Part shown: positions 49,965 through 60,864 of the stretch, in pieces
Layout of the letters: each line of letters opens with the position of its first letter
How positions within the stretch are numbered: the first letter of the stretch is position 1
Assembly: GCA_039704465.1 (NCBI GenBank)
Contig: JASFAU010000019.1
Location: 558,001 to 622,000, forward strand
Direction of reading: 5' to 3'
DNA from: Plasmodiophora brassicae
Taxonomy: Eukaryota; Endomyxa; Phytomyxea; Plasmodiophorida; Plasmodiophoridae
Length of the DNA: 64,000 bases
The notes under the pieces: model-generated
What the model was told of the DNA's origin: nothing
What the model saw: the letters and a program-made list of their open reading frames with translations, nothing else
Database searches by the model: none
Program-made: the position numbers and the translations under genes

Positions 49965-51449
49965 CACCCCCGCTACTCGAAATCCTGGACCTTGTGCAGA
50001 TCCAGGTAGTACAGGCCCTTGCGGACCGTACTGGTCACGATCGTCCTTCCGGCCCCGTCCAGGAGCCGGGCTGAGCGCGTCTGCTCATGGTGCTCCGCGC
50101 CCGTCTTGCCGTCCTTGCCGAGCTGCAGGAGTGCCGAACGCACCGCGAAGATGTTCGCGGATGCATCTGGCGCGTACGCGACGTTTGTCAGCGTGATCGA
50201 CTTGCCGTTAGCCAGCTTGAGGCGGACGTTGCCCCTGGCATGGACCTTGATTCGCTGCGGGCCGATGCCGCCGATCGTCGATCGGCCGGTCCTTGTCGGC
50301 GATGAAGTCCAGCTCCTCGAAGTGCGCCTTGTGGGTGGACACGTGGCCGCACGTCGCCGCGTTGTCGACGATGAAGTCGCGGATGCCCTTCCGCGGCGCG
50401 TCCTCGACGCCCGCCAGGCTCGTCAGGAGCGCGATCGACGCCGAACCGCCTTCCTCTTTGCCCCCCTTCCGCTTGCCGTTCCTGGCCTTGCCGCGCTCGG
50501 CGTTGCCGGTCTTCTTGCGGCTACGGCAGTCGGCCGCCCTGTGTCCAGCCTTTCCACAGTTGAAGCACTTGCCGGAGAACCCCGTCGTCGTCATGGCCGC
50601 CGAGGAGCCGCTGTCGTCGTCGCCGCGCTCTATCGCTCCCCGCTTGTACTGAGCGAGCACTTCTGCGCGGACCTTGCTTTGCGTCAGCTCTCCGATGGGA
50701 CCGCGCAGCATCGCGTTGACTAAGTCCTTGTACTCGGTGTATGGCAGCGAGATAAGGACCTTCGTCGCCATGTCCGACTCAGTCTTCGTCCGATCCGATT
50801 CGGATCCGCCCGGGCCAGGTTGATGCCCAGGTCGCGCATCGCCGTCAGGTGCGCCTTGGTCTCCGTGAGGTCGGCGCCCGCCTTAAGCTTTGTTGTTGAC
50901 AGAAGAATGTCGAACATCGCCAGGTCCGTGCCCGTTTGGCCGGAATACTCCGTCTGGATGGCGCTCCACGCCAGGTCCGGACGGTCGTCGGGTATGTCGA
51001 GTATCAAGGGAAGTTCGTCTTCATGCACGTTCTTCTTGATAGCGTACATTGCGTGGAGCCTCTCTTGCTCCGACGCCGGCTCTTCGTTGTGCCCGCGCGT
51101 CGCGGGCTCCACGGCCTTTTGCAGGCCCGACTTCTTGAGCATCGTCGTCATCGACGACGCCCAGACCAGGTAATTGTCCTTGCCCTTCAGCTGGACGGAG
51201 ATCTTGATGCCGGACTCCTTCAGGCCCGTCAGCCTTTCCTTCTGCGCAGCTTCCAGCCGCGCCAGACGATCCTTGAGCGCCGCGTTCTCGCGCGCCGGTC
51301 CCGCTCCCGGCCGCCGCTGCTTGCAGACGTTCAACCTCCGCCTCCAGCCGATCCTGCTGCCGCTGGGCCTCGGACAGCGCAGCGCTTATCTGGGCGATCA
51401 CGGCCTCTGCTTGGGCCAGGTCGGCTGGGATGCTTGGGATCGTCGCCAT
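49965..51449 (-). pseudogene. Copia gag-protease region with frame breaks
   Basis: The gag starts at 51449 (MATIPSIPADLAQAEAVIAQ) with a coiled-coil N-terminus. Capsid-like blocks follow (GKDNYLVWASSM, WSAIQTEYSG, ILLSTTKLKAGAD), then VLISLPYTEYKDLV, the CCHC knuckle CFNCGKAGHRAADC and a protease-like FIVDNAATCGHVS. Continuity needs frame changes near 51,330 (+1), 50,790 (back to the first frame), 50,280 and 49,965. The protease motif has DNA in place of the usual DSG, which may mean reduced activity. The breaks could be true mutations or indel errors in the assembly; no single frameshift signal explains all four. Confidence 0.75.
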
Positions 51450-51452
51450 CAG

Positions 51453-51470
51453 AGAGTGGGACTCTTAATC
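51453..51470 (-). other. Candidate primer-binding site matching a half-tRNA-Lys(CUU)
   Basis: The bases directly internal to the 5' LTR read, on the forward strand, GAGTGGGACTCTTAATC. That matches the anticodon arm of eukaryotic tRNA-Lys(CUU), whose loop region is GACTCTTAATC. Copia elements often prime from a 5' half of a tRNA cut in the anticodon loop, so an internal match rather than a 3'-CCA match is expected. This is inference from sequence similarity recalled for the tRNA. Confidence 0.5.
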
Positions 51471-51650
51471 TGATTCAAGCAGTTCGAAGCGCTTAGGAAA
51501 GTGAAAGTCCCCAGTGTATCTAACGTGGGGGAAGCCGACGTCCCCATGACGTCGCACACACAGTGGCACGGTCGCCACTGTGCACCAGTTGCGTCACGTC
51601 GTCGTGACTCATGGGTCGGCCACTGTCGCTAGCCTTCCCATTATGAATCA
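51471..51650. repeat. Right LTR of the copia element (180 bp; 5' LTR of the element)
   Basis: Identical base for base to 46519-46698, from TGATTCAAGC to TATGAATCA. It should contain the element's promoter. It is followed by the GCAGA target duplication at 51651-51655. Confidence 0.95.
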
Positions 51651-51875
51651 GCAGACGGCCTGTACGTTCTCGTGACATTGCAATAATTTCCTTCCTGATG
51701 TATCTGATTGGGACGAGGGTCACCCGTCGAACCTTGCTGAGCAATACCCGCCGTAACAGATTTCGCGAATCGCGAGCGCTGTCTCGGCTGCTCTAAATCG
51801 GGGCGATGGCGACACGGACATGCGTCCGGTCCAGATTTAGCCCTGATCGGAGGTCGAGAAGCCAGAGCGTGCGTC

Positions 51876-53420
51876 ATGCAGCTGATGTCGCTGTGTGCAC
51901 TGTCCAGCGTCCTGACAGTCCTGTTGATGGTACTGCTGGCTCCGTTAAGTGCTCATGCCAACCGGGATCACGTAAAGACGTTCGTTCCCGACAATGTCCT
52001 GGTATACGTGCTTGTGATAACTGATGGCGCTCTTGGATAGGCCCCTCGAAGTCTCTCTGGAGAGGTCCGGCATCGTTCCTGTTGTATTGTACGCTTGTGG
52101 CTTGTGGCTGACGCGAGCCGTTGCACATGGCAGGTATTTTGAACCCGGGACGCTTCCTCACGATCGTGTTTACGAGCTAGTCCATTGGGCACGACGTGCT
52201 CACGCTGCAGCGTTTGTCGAGCAACGTAGGGTGCACGAAACCGACTCGCTCGTCTCCGAATGCAGTCGAATGATTGGGGTGAAAACGCCTGACATCGTGC
52301 GCCATCTTGAGCCACATGTATATGAATTGCTAGAGGCATTCGTATTAAATGGAAATTCCCCGAGAATGTACCTTTTCGACATGCTGTATTCGTTAAAGCA
52401 CAAAGACGCGCACCATCGACGCGAAGACGTTGTCACCGAAACGTTTGACAGGTGCCTGAACGAGATATGCGCACGGATTCTGATGGGAACTTGTGTTTAG
52501 GGAGATGCTCGTGGGTAAACGAACCACACTGGACTGTGAAAAGACGAACTCGTCGCTGTGGAAGGAGGTATGCCGGTTGCCTGGGCCGTCACGTCCCTAT
52601 CGGCTCTTTGGATACCAGACAAAGGAGGCCGAAATTAAACAGCTGCTCGAAGACGTGAACAGGGAGACGTCAGCTTATGAAAAAGAGGGCAAGGAATTCA
52701 AGGCTTACCACGTGATTCGCGAGGCGTTTGCCAGCATAGCACTGCAATCGTGAGTGACTGACCTCTTGTCGTGAGCATCGCAACGATTGACTGCTTCGTC
52801 GCTGTAGAACACCGAACAGCCACAGTAGTACTGTTAGTTCGGACAAGGATGGCAGGCGCACCCGTGCCCAAGCCCATGTGCAGTCCAATGCCCAGCACAT
52901 TCCCGATTCGGAAACTGGTTCGTCTGAGTTTATGGCATCGAACACGGCGAATACGAACCAGTTGGTGACGTCGCCAACGATCAAAACTTCCACACACACC
53001 CGTCGTGGCTCTGCTCTCGTTTCCGGAGCTCTGCTTCTTCTGCCGATCTTGGCGGGAGCCGCCGTGCTTCGTATCAGGAAACCTGTCGTTCCAAGTCCAA
53101 CTGCATCTCCTTCGTTCAGCTATCGGCCAGGCGCTGTTGTCGGTGCCCTGAGCGTCCCTGTGATACTCACCGCAATCGCCCAACGTCGAACAAACCGCGT
53201 CGATCAGGAACATCCAGTACGAGTCGACCCTCCAGCTCGTGCCGGCGCGACTGCAGGTCTGTTCGACAGCATTCCTGCTTGGGTATGGCTCTTGGTTGCT
53301 GGAGGCGCCATACTGGCAGTCGTAGCAGTCATTCTCCTCGTGCGGGCGTATACAAGGCATGCCGTTCATTCGTTCCAGAAACGCCAGGCAGCCGTCATCA
53401 CAGAGGACCTGTTCGCATGA
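51876..53420 (+). CDS. Unrecognised membrane-protein family, member B (435 aa)
   Basis: Five exons (51876-51979, 52041-52064, 52134-52451, 52501-52749, 52808-53420) sum to 436 codons. All introns are phase 2, including those around a 24-nt microexon that corresponds to the 21-nt microexon of member A. A signal peptide (SVLTVLLMVLLAPLSAHA) is followed by a helical region with YLFDMLYSLKHKDAHHR and EEVC/REAF helices. A Ser/Thr-rich linker, hydrophobic segments (SALVSGALLLLPILAGAA; VWLLVAGGAILAVVAVILLV) and the basic tail RAYTRHAVHSFQKRQAAV with TEDLFA complete it. The conserved tail and gene structure prove paralogy with 42763-44469. The copia element sits just upstream and could affect its expression. 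Confidence 0.75.
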
Positions 53421-53543
53421 CAATACACACACCGGCCATGAAGTAGCGTACACTGGCAGTACACGAGTAGCCAAGCAAACCTGACGATGCGGCGTCGGTC
53501 AGGGACACAGAAGAGGCGTGTATGATGATAGACGGTGGCGGCA

Positions 53544-55051
53544 TCAGGTCTTGCTCTTGGGTTTCAACTTCTTGACGTACTTGGTGGGGACGAAAGGTAA
53601 CTCGCTGACCTTCGCCGAGTAGACCTTGCCGCGCACGCGAACGCCCAGCGAGTGGCCCGGCTCTGAACTCTCGTCGGTGGAAATGTACCCCATCGCGATT
53701 GGACGCTTCAGGACTGGACTGAACCCACCGCTTGTGATACAACCGACTTCGCTACCTGAAACACACATTCGTCAGCCGTTGCCATGAAGAGCCCGACCCA
53801 CTCACCGTTCTCGGACACAATTTCAGCGCCTTCTCTAGCCGGTGCCCCATCGATGACGAGGCCAACGCGAGTTCGGGTAACAGGAGACGTTCCATTCAAC
53901 TGCGCGAGAATCGTGCCATCACCAAGGAACCCGCCTGTAAATTATACGTATCAAGATCCCCCTGGAACGAGAAACCAATTCGTACGATCTATTGCTGACC
54001 TTCCTTCCGCCGACGCTTGCCGATTGCCCACGCTAGGCCCGCTTCAATCGGGGTGGTCGTGTCATCCAGGTCATGTCCATACAGACATAAACCCGCCTCG
54101 AGACGCAACGCATCTCGAGCGCCAAGCCCCTGATTCAAACGCCCATGAATACACAGCCATCGCCAGGGAAACCGTCGTCTTACAGCCAGTTTGCATTTCT
54201 GATCGTGGAGAAGTTCATCGACGACCTGCCTGGACGACGGGATCGGGATCGAAATTTCGAACCCATCTTCCCCCGTGTACCCGGATCTGGACACAATGCA
54301 TTCGGCACCGGCAAGCGTCAGGTTCGCCGAGTAGAAGAAGCTGAGGTTCCGCAGCGCGTCGCGATCGCCTGGCTTGTCAACGACACCGGCGACCAGCTGT
54401 TCCGCATACGGCCCTTGAACGGCAACCAGCGCCTGGTCACTGATGATCTCAAGCTCGACTGTCTGCGACCCGCCGTTCGCCTTGTTGAAGACGCTGATCT
54501 GCTCTGTCAAATGAGCCTGTAGAGAACCCATTAGCAACTGATGAAAACGGAGGGAGCAAACCGCAGGTGTACAATGTCCTTTTCCGAGCACGCAGCGTTG
54601 CAGACGATATGGGTGTGCGATTCCCGGTTGACGAAGACAGCATCATCGATGATGCCACCGGATTCGTTGGTCAGCAACGTGTACTGTCCCTGGTCGGGTT
54701 TCAGCGCGCCGATGCTCCCAACGCAGATCCCCTCCAGGAACTTGACGCGGGCGTCCCTCGGCCCATGAACTCTCAGCTAGACGAACAACGTTCAGATGAC
54801 GTGGTCGTCATCGCAGAGCGGAAGAGCGTTGCCTGCTGCATATGTGACACATCGAAGATGGAGGCGGCCTCTCGCGTGTGCAGCGTTTCGGCCATGACGC
54901 CAGCGCCGGCGTACTGGACCGGCAACTCCCACCCGGCGAACCCGACGAGCTTGCCGCCGGCGCCAATGTGCACATCGTGAAGCGGCGAGCGTTTCAGCGC
55001 CCCAGCCGCCGCCGAAAACGATGACCGCGACAACCGCGATAACGTCCTCAT
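53544..55051 (-). CDS. AMT: Aminomethyltransferase, T-protein of the glycine cleavage system (408 aa)
   Basis: T-protein uses tetrahydrofolate to release ammonia from the aminomethyl-lipoyl H-protein and form 5,10-methylene-THF in mitochondria. Six exons (55051-54833, 54776-54573, 54516-54184, 54129-54000, 53934-53806, 53755-53544) sum to 409 codons, close to the usual length. Motifs: an N-terminal presequence (MRTLSRLSRSSFSAAAG), FAGWELPVQYAG, ASIFDVSHM, YTLLTNESGGIIDDA, SRSGYTGEDGFEI, RDALRLEAGLCLYGHDLDD, TPIEAGLAWAIGK and ITSGGFSPVLKRPIAMGY. The first intron (54777-54832) begins GC rather than GT. The presequence and domain order make the assignment firm. Confidence 0.93.
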
Positions 55052-55194
55052 CGTGAACCGAATGAGCAAAGCGCGCGCGCGGCGCGCCCCGGCCCGGCCA
55101 GAAAAACGAACAAGTGCCAATCCAAAACGGCATGCCTGCCCAACAGGTGGTCGGTGACGAGGTCGTCCAAAGCGAGCGAAAACTCCCGCCGAGT

Positions 55195-55428
55195 TTAGAG
55201 CGACGACGTGGGTGATAGTGCAGAACCGTAGCGGAACTGTTGCAGTTTGTGAGCGACCTGGGACATTACGAACGGGATGTCGACGGCGGAGAGCGAAGAC
55301 GCAGAAGAGGACGTGTCCGCTGTGCGATGTTCGGATGGCGTACGTGGGGTGAACACGGTCGTACGTGCTCGAGTTGAATGCGAGTTGCACGTGGTTGGAT
55401 TTGGGTCTCGTTGAATCAGGCAGGTCAT
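55195..55428 (-). CDS. Possible small protein, 77 aa
   Basis: The frame starts MTCLIQRDPNPTTCNSHS and ends with an ordered-looking VDIPFVMSQVAHKLQQFRYG after a Ser/Thr-rich middle. It lies in the 450-bp gap between the T-protein start and the polymerase stop. No family was recognised and no intron is evident. It may instead be part of a longer spliced gene or only a chance frame. Confidence 0.3.
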   Translation of the reverse strand: MTCLIQRDPNPTTCNSHSTRARTTVFTPRTPSEHRTADTSSSASSLSAVDIPFVMSQVAHKLQQFRYGSALSPTSSL

Positions 55429-55500
55429 GTCGCCAAGATTGCGACCGACGCGAGTGGATACCTGAAAACGTCCGCATTAAAATGAGCTGCGACACCGCTG

Positions 55501-58500
55501 TTAGAGACGCACCGGGATCGTCAAACCCAAAGAGCGGATGACGTCGTTGTCCTGCATGGCATCCCGAAGACATTTGGCGACGTATTGGATTCGGGACTTT
55601 CGACATGACACGACGAGTTCGTCGTGAACCTGAGGTAAATCGCGTCTAATACCATCAACAGATACTGACGGATGACAGCATACCTGCATGCGAATAGTCA
55701 CTGACTGGGAAAGGTCGGCATCTCGCAGCTTAGCCATTAGGGCCAGCATCGCAGCCTTCATGATGTCACTCGCCGAACCCTGACCATAATCGGTCAATTG
55801 GGACGGTGTCGGGACGACAGTGCCACTGGCCTAACCTGGATGATCGTATTCACCGACTGACGCTCAGCCTGCAAGCGTAGCTGGGAATCGGGAGAAACAA
55901 TGTCGGGCAAATGTCTGCACCGGCCAGTTATCGTCTGAAACGTGCATTAGCGTCATCGAGCACGTTGCAAAAGGGCCACCTTCACAAATCCATGATCTCG
56001 ACAAAACTGATGCGTGGAATTGATGAACGTCTTCAGCTTAGGAAACTAGACACGCGTCAAAAAGAGAACCGCTGGAGAAAGCTCCTGCAGACGGACCTGA
56101 CCAAAGAATTGCTTGTCGAGAGCTTTAGCCTCTGCAATCGAACACGGAACCTGAACTGCACCGTCACGACTAATTATTACTTCAGACCATTACGAGACGT
56201 GCCTCTCTCAGTGCAGACAGCTGTTTGCTTAGAGCAGCAGGTCCCTGAACGACACACCGGTGGTTAGGTTGCTGTTCGCGAAACTCCCAGATACCTCTAA
56301 TGACCATTCCATAAATGATTCCCAGGCACAGCGTTTTGGCTTGATTCCGTTCGGATTCGGACACGGATGCACATTGCTTCAGGAAGATCTTGCCTGCAAA
56401 CACCTTCCGTTTCCCATTCATGACGAAATTATAATAAGCCGTAGAGACGAATCCTCACTTGATATACATCGTGTGCCATTGAGACTGCATCTATTAAGCC
56501 AGGGTCGTCGGCGAGAGCTGCTAGAACGCGAACCTGAGCGAGATTATGAGAAAGCCACTAATTCAGTCGCGCGAGTACCTCCATCTGGTTGTAGTCTGCC
56601 GATATCAGCACGTAGCCGTCTGAAGTGCAGGAAAACGCTCGCCGAACATTGACAGACACGACACCGCACGGTACGCCTGCTTGCGAAATCGGAACATCGG
56701 TGGACTGCTTAGGGAGAGACTGAAGATCATTTAGTAGGCGACGCAAATGCACGGTCTCATCAGACGCCACCTGTAAATTTGGACCTGGTTGGACCCATCG
56801 TTACAAATGATTCGACATGGATCACAGGAGTTGCTGCATACCACTGGACGATAACCTCCCAGTTGCGCATGACATCTGGTTCCACGTCGCCTTGATATGG
56901 CCAGGCGTCCTCTTTTCAGATGCAATGTACGGTTCAACGTCTACTCATGCAAGCGAGACATAAGCACACGCGACAATGAAAGACGATGCAAGAACCTACA
57001 TGTTCGCAAGAGTTTCGAAAGTGACCGGTATTCGAGAAGGTATTGCACAAAAGGATTGCCTTGCTTCAGTGCAGTGAGTGCCGACTCCTATCGACCGTTG
57101 ATTAGCGATATTCGTTGCCACTATATTGGGGCGCTCCCCAACGGCTGTCGATCGATGGCCAGATTCTTTAACACATGGAGGTACGAGCTTCAATTCGTCG
57201 TACAGGACTCCGGAAACTTGGTCTGCACTGGATAGATTGAATTCGTGACCAGCAATACCCCAGCATGCAGACTGAAGGTCGCGAATACGGTTACAGATGA
57301 TCTCACGCTAGATGACAGAGTATGGTTACCGCCAGCCAATAGTTTTCCTCTGGCGGTCCACTTTACCTGTGCCGCCAATTGCACTGCGTCGAATTCGACA
57401 CCAGCATCCTCGATCAGGGACAGAAGAGAGGCCAGCCTGCCTTCGTTTTCGAGGCATTGCATCAAACGGCGATCCACGTCGTTCAGGTGCCCGCAGATAC
57501 TCTCAGCGGTTTGGATGAGATCTGTGATGAAACGCTGAATCCTAGCCGCACACGTAGCCTACATACTACAGGTTAGCACAGATAGCCCATGGCCAAGCGT
57601 TGGCCAAAACCTTGGATACCGCCCGCCATGAAAACGGTAAGCGCTGGTCATTGCCGGACCTGGATGAGCCCATCAGTGCGCAGATGGCCGAGAACGTCAG
57701 CGCGTCAGGAGGCAGATCAGGATTTAGCATCCACGCGCCAAGCTTGACATCGAAAGTCCCTGCAATGGGCACAGCAGACAGGAGAACAGGTTTCATTGCA
57801 GAGTCCTATTGCGACTTAATATCAAAACGATCATGTAGCACCTTTTTAGAAACGCGAACCCTATAAAGCAGAGAGAGCAGAGCTTTGCAGTCGAACACAA
57901 CCTTCTTAGCGTTCGTTGTAACCAGAGCCCGAGCAATTCCCTAATCAATTCCTGAATCAGTCCTTTTTAGACATGGTTCACGTGGACAACCTACGTCCCC
58001 CATGGCGACGTTGTGCTTCTGATGAAGAAAGTGAACGAACGGCGTGGCTCTGGCTGATATGATAACAATCACAATCGCCGCTCCGGTGCCTTGATCGCCT
58101 TCCGCCAAATATTCTGCAGCATTTGATCCGTCTGATGTAACGACAGTAACGGCAACAGGGTCGTTTGCGTCTGTGATGGCTTTCACTTCGACAGCAGTGA
58201 TCTCAGTAAAGATTCCGTCAGCGGTTAACGCTTCCCGAAGGGAGCTGCTCTCCACAGGTGACGTCGGTCCCTGAGGAAGCGCATCCTGTCGGGGGGCGTC
58301 TCCTGACGAGTATCGGGCGATGGCACTTGCGACAAATTGGTTGACGATCTGCGATTGGCTTCTGGTGGGTTTTGCAAACCGCTGGTCCTTTGGTCGGGAC
58401 GGTCTGATTATTGCGTTCTGAGCTTGTAGTGGCAACCGTGTGGCGGGAGCGGAGCGAGTAGCGGATGCGAACGGTTGGCTCAGGGCAACGTCATCAGGCT

Positions 58501-59040
58501 GATCTTCCGTTGTCGATGATGACGGTGAGCTTGACCGCGGTTCATTGAGGGGATTTGGACGACGAGCACGAGGCTGATGCATTCGACGGTCATCATCAGC
58601 AGCACAGGTTTGTGATCCAAGCGCGCCCTTCAAATCAATGGCAGCGCCCGGATCACGGACCGCCCGAAGAATCGCATGCCGGATCCGATGTAGAGCGGCA
58701 TCGGCACGCGGCGTCTGCCGCCCGTCCAGGACGGCGTCCAGAACGGCCTCCAGATCCGGCAACTGGTCGTCCCGCAACACGCCCAGACCCATCCCGCCCA
58801 AACCCACCCAATTGCCAAATGACACTGGTCCACCGACCACGCTGCAGTCAGCCACCCCACGTGTGCAGCTCTACCGCCAATGTCGGTTTTTGCACTGAGG
58901 CGTGCCGGTGGACCCAACTGCAGCCGGCCTGGCAGCAGAACCTCGCGCTTCATGACCGTTGCGAAGAACGCCATGTATCTGACACGCTGTTGCAGGACTG
59001 TCTGGTTCGTCAGGCTGTCGATTGTCGTGAACAGCGGCAC
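55501..59040 (-). CDS. POLQ/POLN-type family A DNA polymerase
   Basis: These polymerases act in end-joining and crosslink repair. At least twelve exons are recognisable. Exon 1 (59040-58875) and exon 2 (58824-58010) give a long disordered N-terminus and the first part of an inactive-exonuclease-like region (EITAVEVKAITD, IVIVIISARATPF). Exon 3 begins GIARALVTTNAKKVV; next comes KLGAWMLNPD. The polymerase domain includes VRRAFSCTSDG, the catalytic ADYNQMEVRVLAAL (motif A), RNQAKTLCLGIIYGMGP (motif B), DHGFVKTITGRCRHLPDI, AERQSVNTIIQGSASD and the catalytic QVHDELVV (motif C). No helicase domain is nearby, so the layout is closer to POLN than to full POLQ. The central exons around 56,700-57,500 are less certain. 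Base composition is more AT-rich than in neighbouring genes. Confidence 0.87.
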
Positions 59041-59087
59041 GGCACGTACGATGCCAGGAATGGTCGCGGAGTCCGCGCCCAGAGCGA

Positions 59088-59659
59088 ATGGTGTGCACGA
59101 AATGCGAGGCGAAGCTGTCGACGGTCTGCGTGCCAGATCAGTGGAAAGGTAGCTGCCTGTGCAAACGCTTGCGGTCGACAGCGTGTGTGCTGACGAACGC
59201 GTGACGCAGATGGCGCAAGAAACGTCCGTAAGACCATTGCGAAAGCGTCGACGACGGCGGCAGCGAAGTCGTCCGGGTCTGCGAAGACCGGCCAGCTCGT
59301 TAGTCAGAGTGAGTACGCGATGTCGTCATGTCTACGACGACATTATCATTGATGATTGTTGCAGACATGCTATTGAAGAAACGCGAAGTGTAAGAGAGGG
59401 CCCTGTCAGGCTTGCGTTTCGAGAACTAACGATGCGTTCAGGAAATCAGTGGGTTCCGAGCGTCGCGTGTGTCGCATCTGCCGATGTCAGGTGCACCAGT
59501 ATGGGCATTACTACTGTCAGCAATGCGCCTATGTCAAAGGCATCTGTTCCATGTGTAAGAATTCGACACGTCGTACGCCACCGCATGCTCTGATTGCGCG
59601 TCCCTGTAGGCGGTGTTAAGATTCTGAACACGAAGATGTATAAGCAGAGCAGCACGTAA
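59088..59659 (+). CDS. CRIPT: CRIPT, cysteine-rich PDZ-binding / minor spliceosome protein (115 aa)
   Basis: Five exons (59088-59148, 59210-59308, 59365-59389, 59442-59554, 59610-59659) sum to 116 codons. The N-terminus MVCTKCEAKLSTVCVPDQW and the spliced WKDGARN match the family. The C-terminal zinc ribbon reads RVCRICRCQVHQYGHYYCQQ, then GICSMCGVKILNTKMYKQSS, with all CxxC pairs present. One exon is only 25 nt. CRIPT binds PDZ proteins in neurons and is also a minor-spliceosome component, which better fits a protist. Its start is 47 bp from that of the divergent polymerase gene, so the two must share a very compact promoter. Confidence 0.93.
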
Positions 59660-60387
59660 CGGGTACGCCGGCATCACGCGTCTAATAAACGTGGACCGGT
59701 TCCTTATCTCCCATCCATGCAGCTTGGGTTGCGGGCTCCTCCTGGACAATGCTAAGCGCTCTGTACGGTGTACCTCCGTTGCGTCGACAGCGGGTCCGAG
59801 CAAACCGGCAAGCCCCAGGGCGCTGCATAACCACGGTTGTCGAAGAGATCGGCGGAGCCCTTCCGTTAACGACGTACGATAGTCTACGGGTTACTACACG
59901 CGACATGCGCCGGCATCGAATGCTGACCATTCCTCGTCTTGGGCGGAAGCACGTCTTCAGCATTCTATGCCGGCGTGCCAGCCTTGACTTGGCGATTTGC
60001 GCCTGCGTCCCAGTCGAGCACGAGACCTGACATTGTGATCGGCGTGTCCAGGAATGGAATGCAATGAAATGTATTAGGTTGCATCCTTTTCAGATAGAGC
60101 CTCCCATCACGGTATCGGGAACCGTAAGAGTGCAACAGTACGCGAGTTTCTCACATCTGAGCGTTCTTGTACGGTAGGCCGCCACACCACCCTGTCTCGT
60201 CCATCCCGAACCCGTTGTTCTCGTGTCAGTCGGCCGGTCGACAGTGCGCCTGAAGAGTGGGCGTCAAATCCCGCCCCATTGTCCAGGCGGAAGGGTCAGC
60301 AGATGTACGTCTGAACGGGTCGTTGTCGGGTCGGTCGCCCGGGACCTGTAACGTGAGGATACGGACAGAAGCCTCTGATAGCCATTA
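59660..60387. other. Intergenic region, no supported gene
   Basis: Several open frames of 60-95 codons occur on both strands (for example 59749-60030 forward and 59682-59963 complement), but they overlap one another and show no domain, signal or splice support. The composition is close to the genome average. Confidence 0.4.
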
Positions 60388-60783
60388 ATGTCGACGTCGC
60401 GTTTGGACGGATTTCGATCCGCAACGGCCGAAGACGCTTTCCAGAGCGCTGAAAGTGCTGCCCCGCTCGATTTACGTGGCGTCGGTCGACGATCCCTCTT
60501 TGGGGTTCGATCCTGTCGACGACTCGTATACGTTGTCATTTTTTATATTGACCGATCGATTCTGTCGTACACATTGAATGGTTCGGGTGCATGCGTGCTC
60601 GGCATGCTGCTTATCCCCTTGCGGATGCGCCCCACTGAAAGCAGACCTGCGACATCACGTTGCACTGGCTTACGTCGGGAGAACGCAGATCTACGCCGCA
60701 TTGTTCAAGAAATTCTTGCTGAAGTTGCTCGCCTGAGAGAAGATATTGCGAAGCTTCGCCCCTCCCTGCGCGACCGGCGCTAA
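60388..60783 (+). CDS. Possible small protein with a C-terminal coiled coil (131 aa)
   Basis: The last 40 residues form a regular heptad-type helix (LRRENADLRRIVQEILAEVA, then RLREDIAKLRPSL). The first 90 residues are irregular and include one hydrophobic stretch (YVVIFYIDRSILSYTL). An upstream exon joined to the coiled-coil part is as likely as the single frame given. No family was recognised. Confidence 0.35.
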   Translation: MSTSRLDGFRSATAEDAFQSAESAAPLDLRGVGRRSLFGVRSCRRLVYVVIFYIDRSILSYTLNGSGACVLGMLLIPLRMRPTESRPATSRCTGLRRENADLRRIVQEILAEVARLREDIAKLRPSLRDRR

Positions 60784-60864
60784 CCGCCCCCAACGCCGCC
60801 CAGTCGTTCTTTATCTGTCCCCTCCGTTGTTCAAAGTAATGAAAATTCCGGTGTCGAGACTAGC

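Larger units (their letters stand above)
46519..51650 (-). mobile_element. Ty1/copia-type LTR retrotransposon, 5,132 bp
   Basis: The element is bounded by identical 180-bp LTRs and a GCAGA target duplication, and is transcribed on the complement. The order is gag with a CCHC zinc knuckle, an aspartic-protease-like segment, integrase, reverse transcriptase, RNase H. Integrase before reverse transcriptase defines the Ty1/copia group (Pseudoviridae-type). It is inserted about 220 bp upstream of membrane family member B and 0.55 kb from the Skp1-ankyrin gene. Identical LTRs indicate a recent insertion, yet the gag-protease portion changes frame several times. Confidence 0.95.
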
